Part shown: in pieces, positions 9,420 to 15,489 of the stretch
How positions within the stretch are numbered: position 1 is the first letter of the stretch
Layout: the number at the start of each line of letters is the position of its first letter
From: JBOHER01 sp050701115
GTDB lineage: Bacteria; Actinomycetota; Actinomycetes; Mycobacteriales; Pseudonocardiaceae
NCBI GenBank assembly: GCA_050701115.1
Contig: JBOHER010000473.1
Coordinates: forward strand, 1-15,662
Direction of reading: 5' to 3'
DNA length: 15,662 bases
The notes under the pieces: model-generated
What the model was told of the DNA's origin: nothing
The model's input: only the letters and a program-made list of their open reading frames with translations
Databases searched by the model: none
Program-made: the position numbers and the translations under genes

Positions 9420-11456
9420 CTAATGCGGGCGCTTCTCGGTCGGCTCGGCCAGCTTCTTGAGCATCGCGTTGTAGGCGGCGAGTTCGTCGTCCCCGGTGAT
9501 CTTCTCGCGCCGGTCGGTGCGAGAAGCTTCCCGCGCGTCGGCCTGCGCCCACTGGACCATCAGGGTGATCAGCACCAGCAGGGCCGGGATCTCACCGAAG
9601 GCCCACGCGATGCCGCCGCCGAGCCGCTGCTCGGTGAGCAGATCGGTCACCCAGGGCAGGCCGAGCGAGCGGTAGAAGGTTTCGCCGATCACGGTCTGGG
9701 ATTGCATCAGGATGACGCCGAAGAACGCATGGAACGGCATGGACGCGAACATCAGGCCCAGCCTGCCCAGCGGCGGCAACCGGCGTGGTGCGGGATCCAC
9801 GCCGATCAGCGGCCAGAAGAAGAGGTAGCCCACGAGCAGGAAGTGAGCGTTCATCGCCAAATGCGCCCAGTGGTAGTTGAGCGCGGCGTCGAACAGGCCG
9901 GAGAAGTAGAGCGCGTAGAAGGAACCGACGAACAGCGCCAGCGCGACTATCGGGTGGGTCAGCAATCGCGACACCGGAGAGTTCACCACGGCCAGCAGCC
10001 ACTCCCTCGGGCCAGGTGGCGCGGTCTTGCCCACGGCGGGCAGCGCGCGCAGCGCCAGCGTCACCGATCCGCCCAGCACCAGGAGCACCGGCGCGACCAT
10101 GGACAGCAGCATGTGCGTGCCCATGTGGATGGAGAACATCGCCGGTGAGTACTTGCCGATACCGGCCGAGGTAGCGATCAGGATGGTCGCGCAGCCGGCC
10201 AACCAGGCCACCGTGCGGCCGACCGGCCAGGCGTCGCCACGTCGACGCAGGCGGCGCACCCCGGCGAGGTAGAGCACCGCGAGGATGATCGCCGCGGTGC
10301 CGTAGATCAGATCGAAGCGCCAGTCCAGGAGCAGCCGCACCAGGGTGGGCGGCCCGTCCAGGTTGTAGCCGATGAGCAACTCGGTGCGGGTGGGTTCCGC
10401 CACGGCCTCCCCCGGTGGCGGAGTTCGAGCGAGCGCGGTGGCGATGCCGAGGGTGACGAACATGATCAACACTTCGACCCCGGCCAGTTGCATCAGCGGG
10501 CCGCGGCTGCCGCTGTCGGCGAGCGCACGCACGCCGCGGGTGCGCTGCTGCTGGCCGAACACCCCGAGCAGGACGAGGGCGACGATTTTGGCGAGCAGCA
10601 GTAGGCCGTAGTCGGTGTCGAGCAGGTCGGCTGGGCTGATCCGGACGAGCCCGTTGATCACGCCGGAGACGGCCAGCACGATCCAGCACGCGAGTGCGAG
10701 CCGGGAGAAGCGGCGAGCGGCGAGCGCGAGATGAGGACTTCCTCGGCGGCCGAGCGCGACCAGCGCGACCAGTCCACCCACCCAGAGGGCGGCGGCAACC
10801 AGGTGGAACAGCAGGCTGTTGGTGGCGACATCGTGTGCTCCGCCGGTGGCCGAGTGACCGGTGACGGCAACCGGTATCAACCCGGCGACAGCGAGGAAGA
10901 ACAAGGACGCGGTCCAGCCCCAGGACAGCACCCAGCGGCAGCCGACGGCCAGCACCAGCGTGATCAGCCCGGTGATCAGCCACGCCTTCGGCTGTTCGAT
11001 GAAGCTGACCAGCCGGACGAACACCTGCGGATCGAGCAGATCGGTGACCGGGCGGCCCGACCCGTCAGCGGCGGCGAAGTAGGCGGAGGCAACGGCGGCG
11101 ACGAACCACACCCATGCGGCGACTCCCGCGGTGCGCAGCGCGGCGTAGCCGTCGGCGGCCAGGGTGCCAGATCGCTGTGGTGGCACCAGGAATGCGGCCA
11201 GCAGCAACGACCCGACGCACACCACGGCGGCGATCTGGGCGCCGATCCGCGCGACCGAGACGCCATAGCGGGTGACCAGTCCGGGGTCGTTCAAGCCCGC
11301 GATCGCATCGCCTGCTGCGCCGGACAGGGCGATGAGGCCGACCGCGACGAACAGCGCGAGCAGCACCCCGACGAGGAGGATCGGCAGCACCCCTGCTGGC
11401 TTTCTGGCGGGGGTCTGCTGCTCGGCCTCGGTGGGAATCGACTGGTCAGACGGCAC
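9420..11456 (-). CDS. CopD-CtaG fusion: copper/cytochrome c oxidase assembly membrane protein
   Basis: The protein has 678 residues and about fifteen hydrophobic segments. After a ~20-residue cytosolic N-terminus, the first half (roughly 20-340) has the look of the CopD copper-resistance domain: a membrane bundle including GHSATGGAHDVATNSLLFH and HLVAAALWVGGLVALVALG. The second half (roughly 375-640) matches the caa3-type CtaG assembly factor: IHMGTHMLLSMVAPVLLVLG near 445, SFYALYFSGLFDAALNYHW, NAHFLLVGYLFFWPLIGVDP, and SMPFHAFFGVILM with conserved His residues. The C-terminal ~35 residues are charged and cytosolic. The likely role is copper delivery across the membrane to cytochrome c oxidase. 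Substrate direction is not readable. The start is GTG at 11456 with only a weak purine stretch upstream. It lies 18 bp after the methyltransferase stop, so the two are probably co-transcribed. Similar fusions are common in actinobacteria. Confidence 0.88.
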   Translation of the reverse strand: MPSDQSIPTEAEQQTPARKPAGVLPILLVGVLLALFVAVGLIALSGAAGDAIAGLNDPGLVTRYGVSVARIGAQIAAVVCVGSLLLAAFLVPPQRSGTLAADGYAALRTAGVAAWVWFVAAVASAYFAAADGSGRPVTDLLDPQVFVRLVSFIEQPKAWLITGLITLVLAVGCRWVLSWGWTASLFFLAVAGLIPVAVTGHSATGGAHDVATNSLLFHLVAAALWVGGLVALVALGRRGSPHLALAARRFSRLALACWIVLAVSGVINGLVRISPADLLDTDYGLLLLAKIVALVLLGVFGQQQRTRGVRALADSGSRGPLMQLAGVEVLIMFVTLGIATALARTPPPGEAVAEPTRTELLIGYNLDGPPTLVRLLLDWRFDLIYGTAAIILAVLYLAGVRRLRRRGDAWPVGRTVAWLAGCATILIATSAGIGKYSPAMFSIHMGTHMLLSMVAPVLLVLGGSVTLALRALPAVGKTAPPGPREWLLAVVNSPVSRLLTHPIVALALFVGSFYALYFSGLFDAALNYHWAHLAMNAHFLLVGYLFFWPLIGVDPAPRRLPPLGRLGLMFASMPFHAFFGVILMQSQTVIGETFYRSLGLPWVTDLLTEQRLGGGIAWAFGEIPALLVLITLMVQWAQADAREASRTDRREKITGDDELAAYNAMLKKLAEPTEKRPH

Positions 11457-11474
11457 CTTTGCAGGGTATGCCAG

Positions 11475-12083
11475 CTACCGGCGATGGACGCTGACGGCAT
11501 AGCCTCCGCCGTCATAGGGGTCGCCGTGCCAGGTGGCGAAGCGCTCCTGGAGCCGTAGTCCGGCCGCCCCGCACCAGTCGTCGTAGTCGGCGAGGGTAAC
11601 CGTGGTATCGGCGATCGGAAGGTGTGCGGCATCGAGGCCGAAACCGGCGACCAGCAGGCCTTCTGGCCGGAGCGCGGCGGCCAGGGTGGCGACCACGGCT
11701 CGCTCGGTGCCGTACGCGGCCAGCGGGATCACATTGCCCGCCGCCACGACCAGATCGAAGTCGCCGGACAGACCCAGGGAGGGCAGGTCGAGGGTGGCCA
11801 GATCGGCCTTGATCCACGGGATCCCCGGGGCCGCGCGCCTGGCTTGGGCCAGCATCGACGGGTCGAGGTCGACCCCGACGCACTCGTACCCGTGCTCGTG
11901 CAGCCAGATGGCGATCCGGCCGGTGCCGCAGCCCGCGTCGAGGATCCGGGCACCCTCCCATGCCAGCTGCGCGCAGAACCGGGCCTCGCCGTGCACGTCC
12001 GCGCCGGTTGCTGCCAGGTCGGCGAACCGGGACGCGTAGCGGGCGCCCTCATTCCCGCCGGTCAAGTCGGCCCATCGGCTCAT
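11475..12083 (-). CDS. Class I SAM-dependent methyltransferase
   Basis: This is a 202-residue Rossmann-fold methyltransferase. Motif I is LDAGCGTGRIA at 48-58, which binds S-adenosylmethionine. The acidic residue after strand beta-2 is in VGVDLDPSMLAQA (around 70-80), and FDLVVAAGNVIPL is the motif IV strand. The C-terminal part folds as a plain core without an added substrate domain, so the acceptor molecule cannot be named. ATG at 12083 (MSRWADLTGG) is chosen because AGGAG lies seven bases upstream. An upstream in-frame start at 12122 would add 13 residues with no such signal. It is the first gene of a probable two-gene unit with the CopD-CtaG protein. It diverges from tRNA-Arg across 134 bp. 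Confidence 0.88.
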   Translation of the reverse strand: MSRWADLTGGNEGARYASRFADLAATGADVHGEARFCAQLAWEGARILDAGCGTGRIAIWLHEHGYECVGVDLDPSMLAQARRAAPGIPWIKADLATLDLPSLGLSGDFDLVVAAGNVIPLAAYGTERAVVATLAAALRPEGLLVAGFGLDAAHLPIADTTVTLADYDDWCGAAGLRLQERFATWHGDPYDGGGYAVSVHRR

Positions 12084-12217
12084 GAGCGGCTCCTTACGAC
12101 TGCCACAGGACAAGCTTCGCACATCTCAGCTGAAACGATCTTGGTGGCGCGAACGATCACTCCCCATGGCGGAGATAAACTGCAACGGTGCACGCCTTCG
12201 CCGCACGCGGAGTGCCG

Positions 12218-12291
12218 GCCCCCGTAGCTCAGCTGGATAGAGCAAGAGCCTTCTAATCTCTAGGTCGCAGGTTCGAGTCCTGCCGGGGGCG
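12218..12291 (+). tRNA. tRNA-Arg (anticodon TCT)
   Basis: A full cloverleaf can be drawn. The acceptor stem is GCCCCCG/CGGGGGC (12218-12224 and 12284-12290). The D stem is GCTC/GAGC, and the T arm is GCAGG-TTCGAGT-CCTGC. The anticodon loop is CTTCTAA with TCT at 12252-12254, and the discriminator is G at 12291. The 3' CCA is not encoded. The anticodon stem AGAGC/TCTCT pairs except for a C-T mismatch next to the loop (positions 31-39). It reads AGA codons, which are rare in this GC-rich genome. Its 3' half is overlapped by the end of a recombinase reading frame on the other strand. Confidence 0.95.
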
Positions 12292-12970
12292 CCGTTCCAG
12301 ACAATGTGCGAATCTTTCGGTCTGTAACCGCCCCTTCGGGGGTGGTGGCGGCTCGTTGGGTTGGGATGTCTGAGCCGTCACCTGGGATCACGAAGGTGGG
12401 TTCGGCCTTGTGACGACCGGTGATGTCGACCCGGTGGACGAAGATGTTCATGATGCCGCGGAGAGCTTCGGTACTGCCGTTGTCGACGGCGGCTTGGATG
12501 TCGGCGCGAATGGTGTCCAGGACGCTGAGGTCGGGTAGCGCGGGGATGGCGGTCTCATCGATGAGGAGTCCGAGTTCGTCGCGGCGTTGCCGGAGTTCGG
12601 TGAGTTTGCTGGCGAGTTTCTCCACGCGTGGTGAGCACACCTTTTCGTCCATAGTGCCGTTCTCGAACGCGGTGAGGTAGCGGTCGAGCGCGTCTTCGTT
12701 CTTGGTGATCTCACGTTCGAGGGCGTCAAATTCCTCGGTGTAGGCGGCGCGCCGGTCGTTGGCGTCGGCGGTGGTGTTGGCGAGTCCTTGTTCGATGAGG
12801 TCGCTGCAGGCGAGGGTGTCCAGTAGCGATGTGAGCACGCCTTGTTCGAGTTGGTCGGCGGGGAGCCGGTCGGCCGCGCAGTGTTGGCTTCCGTAGCGCT
12901 GTTTGGTTAAGCAGGTGTAGTACCGGTAGCGGTACCTGTTGCCTTTGGCGGCGGTGCCGAGGTACAGCGC
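12260..12970 (-). pseudogene. Large serine recombinase, C-terminal remnant ending in tRNA-Arg
   Basis: From about 12964 the frame reads YLGTAAKGN, YRYRYYTC, then QRYGSQHC and RLPADQLEQGVLTSLL. This is the zinc-ribbon and following helix of large serine recombinases. Next comes the charged coiled-coil block (about 12755-12550), then the C-terminal strand region IMNIFVHRVDI. The last residues, APPAGLEPAT, are read from the 3' half of the tRNA gene, and the stop is at 12262-12260. The catalytic domain and most of the recombinase domain are missing. Upstream of ~12970 the frame stays open to 13090, but the residues no longer resemble the family. The first Cys pair of the zinc ribbon is absent; HRRSGGR stands where C-x-x-C is expected. 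Only Cys at 12913-12911 and 12880-12878 remain. It is almost certainly non-functional as an enzyme and marks a past integration beside the tRNA. Confidence 0.78.
12327..12346 (+). terminator. Candidate tRNA-Arg terminator hairpin with TTCG tetraloop
   Basis: ACCGCCCC-TTCG-GGGGTGGT forms an 8-bp stem with one G-T wobble around a TTCG tetraloop, 35 bases beyond the tRNA end. No T-run follows. It lies inside the C-terminal codons of the opposing recombinase fragment. Confidence 0.4.
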
Positions 12971-13045
12971 CAGGTCGCGTCCGCCGGACCGGCGATGGTT
13001 GATGGGCCAACTGAGAGCGTCGCCCGCAACCTGCTTGGAGGGGCA

Positions 13046-13339
13046 ATGAGTACCGATGTTCGCTGGCAGGAAGCCGAGGGACGTCTGCACGCATACCTAC
13101 TTCCCGCTGAGCCGGGGGCGCGCTCCAGCTTCCGACATCCCGTCCGTCTCGGCGATTCGTTCAACGCCCTTGGACACACCACCCCCATCACGATCACCCC
13201 AGCTGACGTCGATCCCCATCGCAAGGCGCGACGCGGGCCGGCCCCCACCTGTCGGGAATGCGATATCGCGGCCCGGGAGCGCATCGGTGTTCCGCTGTGG
13301 GGCTACGAGGAGAGCGAGCCCGATGTGCGCTCCCAGTGA
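13046..13339 (+). CDS. Small protein with CxxC motif, unknown function
   Basis: ATG at 13046 follows a strong ribosome binding site, GGAGGGG, five bases upstream. That is the main reason to accept this frame over the longer opening from 12995. The 97-residue product is soluble and charged. Its C-terminal part, PTCRECDIAARERIGVP (about 67-83), has a Cys pair at 69 and 72 and resembles the end of short actinobacterial zinc-finger proteins (zf-HC3-like, tentative). In those an upstream His and Cys complete the site. Here His16 is present, but the expected first Cys is not (the segment reads FNALGH). It lies between a recombinase remnant and an lnt stub, in DNA that looks imported. A frame on the opposite strand overlaps it fully (13097-13480), but only the far end of that one looks like protein. 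Confidence 0.55.
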   Translation: MSTDVRWQEAEGRLHAYLLPAEPGARSSFRHPVRLGDSFNALGHTTPITITPADVDPHRKARRGPAPTCRECDIAARERIGVPLWGYEESEPDVRSQ

Positions 13340-13344
13340 TTCAT

Positions 13345-13480
13345 GCGAGCGCGTTGCATAGCTGAGGAACAGCACCACGCCCGACGCGGCGGCCAGCGCC
13401 AGCCTGGCGAGCACGAACAGCCACCGGCGCCGACGTGGACTCGCCGCGGTGGTGGTGGGCGTTGCGGCCGGGGCGATCAC
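13345..13480 (-). pseudogene. 5' stub of apolipoprotein N-acyltransferase (lnt-like), truncated
   Basis: From GTG 13480 the product has an Ala/Pro/Thr-rich start, a basic cluster PRRRRW, then LARLALAAASGVVLFLSYAT. This is the first membrane segment and the LSYxxR turn that open actinobacterial apolipoprotein N-acyltransferases. In intact proteins this is followed by W-W-L-A and several more membrane helices. Here the frame passes at ~13349 into SHESLGAHIG, which is merely the reverse of the neighbouring gene's 3' end. Lnt N-acylates the N-terminal Cys of lipoproteins and is ~500 residues long. Only ~44 remain. The identification rests on one membrane segment, so another membrane protein is possible. 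The stub ends 39 bp from the merA stop codon. Confidence 0.5.
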
Positions 13481-13519
13481 CCAACCAGCCTTATGAGACG
13501 GTCGCCATTGCGTCGCCGG

Positions 13520-14959
13520 TCAGCCCGCGCAGCAGGAGAGCTTGGCGACGTCGCTGGTGAAGGTTTGAGCGGCGAGTTTGAGGGCTTCGGACATGGTCAG
13601 GTAGGGGTGCCAGGTGTGGGCGAGCTGGTCGACCGTGAGCCCGGCGGTGATCGCGTAGACGGCGGCGGTGATGATCTCGCCGGCGCCGTCGGCGAGCGCG
13701 TGCACGCCGAGCAGGCGCCCGGTGCCGGCCTCGGCGACGATTTTGACCAGGCCGTGGGTGTTGCGGTTGGCCAGCGCCCGCGGCACGTACGTCAGGGGGA
13801 GGGTGCGGCAGTCGCAGCGCAGTCCGGCGTCGATGACCTGGGCGTCGGTGAGGCCGACCGCGGCGATGGCGGGGCTGGTGAAGGTGACCCGGGGCAGCGC
13901 CGTGTAGTCCAGGGTCCGCATCGCACCGGTCAGGGCGTTGTCGGTGACCAGGGTGCCCTGGGCGGCGGCGACGTAGACGAACTGCTGCCCGCCGGTGACA
14001 TCCCCCGCCGCCCAGATTCGCTCGTTGGTGGTGCGCAGGTAGTCGTCCACCACGATCTCGCCGCGCGACCCGGTCTTGACCCCGACCGCCTCCAGGTTCA
14101 GCCCGGCGGTGACCGGCCGGCGACCGGTGGCGATGAGCAGCTGCTCGGCGCGCACCGCGGTCTCCCCGCCGTCCGGGGCACGCATGGCGAGGGTGTAGCC
14201 GGCGTCGTCGCGGTGGACGGTGGCCAGGGTCGCGCCGGTGTGCACGGCGATGCCTTCGTCGGCGAGGACGGCTTCGAGCGCGGCGGAGATCTCCGGTTCC
14301 TCGAACGGGGCCACCCGATCCAGGGCCTCGACGATGGTGACCTGCACACCCAGCCGGGCGAACAGCTGGGCCTGCTCCAGACCGACGGCGTTGCCGCCGA
14401 CCACCACCATCGACTCGGGCAGCGCCTCGAGTTCCATCGCGGTGGTCGAGGTCAAATATCCGGCCTCGGCCAGCCCGTCGACCGGTGGCGCCCACGGGGC
14501 CGAACCGGTGGCCACGAGGTACTGGGCGGCCTCGATCCGCTGGTACCCGCCGCCGGTGAGCGCCACGTCCAGCGCGGGACCGCCGCCGGCGTCGGTGAAG
14601 CTGGCGGCGCCGGACACGATCTCCCAGCCGTAGTCCGCGGCGAGATCGCTGTACTTCTCGTTGCGTAGCTGCTCCACCAGGGCGTCCTTGCCGCCGATCA
14701 GGCCGTGGGCGTCGACCGGCCCGGCGGTGGCCGTGATGCCGGGGAACCGGCCCGCGTCGCCGGCGGTGTGCCGGGCCTCGGCGGCGGCCAGCAGCGCCTT
14801 CGACGGCACGCAGCCGACGTTGACACAGGTCCCGCCCACGGTGCCGCGCTCGACCATCACCACCCGCTTGCCCAGGCTGGTGGCCGCGATGGTCGCGGCG
14901 AACGCCGCCGAACCGGAACCAACGACCGCCAGGTCGTAGCCCGACCGCGTCTGTGTCAT
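13520..14959 (-). CDS. merA: Mercuric reductase
   Basis: MerA reduces Hg(II) to volatile Hg(0) with NADPH in the cytosol. The 479 residues form a pyridine-nucleotide disulfide oxidoreductase. The FAD-binding GSGSAAFAA lies near 14-22, the redox-active site is GGTCVNVGCVPSK with Cys45 and Cys50, and the NADPH-binding VVVGGNAVGLEQAQLFARLG segment is in the middle. ATGRRP, AAGDV and the dimerisation domain ending HTWHPYLTMSEALKLA follow. The C-terminal SCCAG (Cys476, Cys477) is the Hg-delivery pair that separates MerA from glutathione or lipoamide reductases. The N-terminal HMA metal-binding domain found in many proteobacterial MerA is absent, as in Streptomyces. ATG at 14959 has GAGGAG about nine bases before it. 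The open frame to 15046 is upstream read-through across the promoter. The gene is divergent from the ArsR repressor. merB is not found downstream in this window. Confidence 0.96.
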   Translation of the reverse strand: MTQTRSGYDLAVVGSGSAAFAATIAATSLGKRVVMVERGTVGGTCVNVGCVPSKALLAAAEARHTAGDAGRFPGITATAGPVDAHGLIGGKDALVEQLRNEKYSDLAADYGWEIVSGAASFTDAGGGPALDVALTGGGYQRIEAAQYLVATGSAPWAPPVDGLAEAGYLTSTTAMELEALPESMVVVGGNAVGLEQAQLFARLGVQVTIVEALDRVAPFEEPEISAALEAVLADEGIAVHTGATLATVHRDDAGYTLAMRAPDGGETAVRAEQLLIATGRRPVTAGLNLEAVGVKTGSRGEIVVDDYLRTTNERIWAAGDVTGGQQFVYVAAAQGTLVTDNALTGAMRTLDYTALPRVTFTSPAIAAVGLTDAQVIDAGLRCDCRTLPLTYVPRALANRNTHGLVKIVAEAGTGRLLGVHALADGAGEIITAAVYAITAGLTVDQLAHTWHPYLTMSEALKLAAQTFTSDVAKLSCCAG

Positions 14960-15012
14960 CCCCTGTGTCTCCTCTGCAACCGCGGGTCCCGCCGTGTGCC
15001 GAACCCCACCAC

Positions 15013-15032
15013 CTATCCGCCTTGCCGAATAG
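15013..15032. promoter_or_regulatory. mer operator 1 (CTATCCG-N6-CGAATAG)
   Basis: This is an imperfect dyad with 7-base arms, one mismatch and a 6-base spacer. It repeats 35 bp to the right. TTGCCG (15022-15027), a likely -35 for the plus-strand arsR operon, lies inside it. It also lies just downstream of the merA transcription start expected from the minus-strand promoter. Its placement fits a repressor site acting on both arms. Confidence 0.6.
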
Positions 15033-15044
15033 AATGATTCCACC

Positions 15045-15073
15045 ATACTATGCGTCGAAGCGAATAGTGCCAG
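15045..15073. promoter_or_regulatory. Facing divergent mer promoters sharing one -10 position
   Basis: On the plus strand, TTGCCG (15022-15027) and TACTAT (15046-15051) are 18 bp apart and would drive arsR and the membrane gene. On the minus strand, CTGGCA (15073-15068) and TAGTAT (15050-15045) are 17 bp apart and would drive merA. The two -10 hexamers fall on the same seven base pairs, so both promoters cannot be opened by polymerase at the same time. These are hexamer matches by eye only. Confidence 0.45.
15048..15067. promoter_or_regulatory. mer operator 2 (CTATGCG-N6-CGAATAG)
   Basis: This is the second copy of the same 7-6-7 dyad, extended by an A and T pair at 15047 and 15068. It overlaps the shared -10 position of both divergent promoters. 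The CGAATAG half-sites of the two operators are identical and the left half-sites differ at one base. The divergent arsR gene makes its product the obvious binder. Confidence 0.62.
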
Positions 15074-15090
15074 TTGTGGAGGGCTCCCTC

Positions 15091-15489
15091 ATGCTCGACA
15101 GCACGGTGACGACCCGAACGGGTGCCGTCGGGTCCGCATGCACGCACACCGACACCACGGCCCGGTTCTTCCGGGCGCTGTCCGACCCGACCCGGCTCGC
15201 GCTGCTGGAGCTCATCCTCGCCGGCGAACGCACGTCCGCGGAGTGCGTGGCGCACGCCGGGATCTCGCAGCCGCGGGTGTCGGTGCACCTGTCCTGCCTG
15301 GCCGACTGTGGCTACGTCGTGGCCCGCCGGGACGGCCGCAGGCTGCGCTACTCGGTGGGAGACCCGCGGGTGGCCGACCTGATCACCGCGGCCCGAGCGT
15401 TGGCCGCCGACAACGCCGCCGCGCTGGACTGCTGCCCACGCATCCCCGGCGACCCCGCCGATGCCGGCGAGAACGGAGCGAGGGCATGA
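15091..15489 (+). CDS. ArsR/SmtB-family metal-responsive repressor (mercury operon regulator, CmtR-like)
   Basis: This is a winged-helix repressor expected to leave DNA when it binds a soft metal, here most likely Hg(II). It has 132 residues. ATG at 15091 is preceded by GGAGGG at a suitable distance. The frame is open back to 14953, but that part overlaps the promoters. FFRALSDPTRLALLELIL is the usual ArsR opening. SAECVAHAGISQPRVSVHLSCL carries the recognition helix, and YVVARRDGRRLRYSV is the wing. Cys69 and Cys73 in HLSCLADCG and Cys114/Cys115 near the C-terminus match the spacing of the CmtR Cd/Pb site (Cys57, Cys61, Cys102 in M. tuberculosis CmtR). Cys17 and Cys52 are extra. Mercury operons of Streptomyces also use an ArsR-type regulator called MerR, unrelated to proteobacterial MerR. 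The gene overlaps the next one by ATGA. Confidence 0.92.
   Translation: MLDSTVTTRTGAVGSACTHTDTTARFFRALSDPTRLALLELILAGERTSAECVAHAGISQPRVSVHLSCLADCGYVVARRDGRRLRYSVGDPRVADLITAARALAADNAAALDCCPRIPGDPADAGENGARA

Noticed and set aside
12084..12217. Promoter for tRNA-Arg
   Set aside because: GATAAA at 12174-12179 could be a -10, but no -35 stands at a proper distance (TTGGTG at 12141 is 27 bp away).
12995..13045. Upstream in-frame extension of the CxxC mini-gene
   Set aside because: The GGAGGGG ribosome site directly before ATG 13046 argues for the shorter form.
13111..13121. GCCGGGGGCGC, matching the 3' end of tRNA-Arg (12282-12292), as a possible attachment repeat
   Set aside because: Only 11 GC-only bases are shared and the flanks differ. 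This is expected by chance in this composition.
13343..14668. A 441-codon plus-strand frame opposite merA
   Set aside because: It is Gly/Asp-rich antisense of merA with no recognisable domain.
14960..15046. Possible 29-residue N-terminal extension of MerA
   Set aside because: It would be read from the divergent promoter and operator region, and ATG 14959 has a proper ribosome site.
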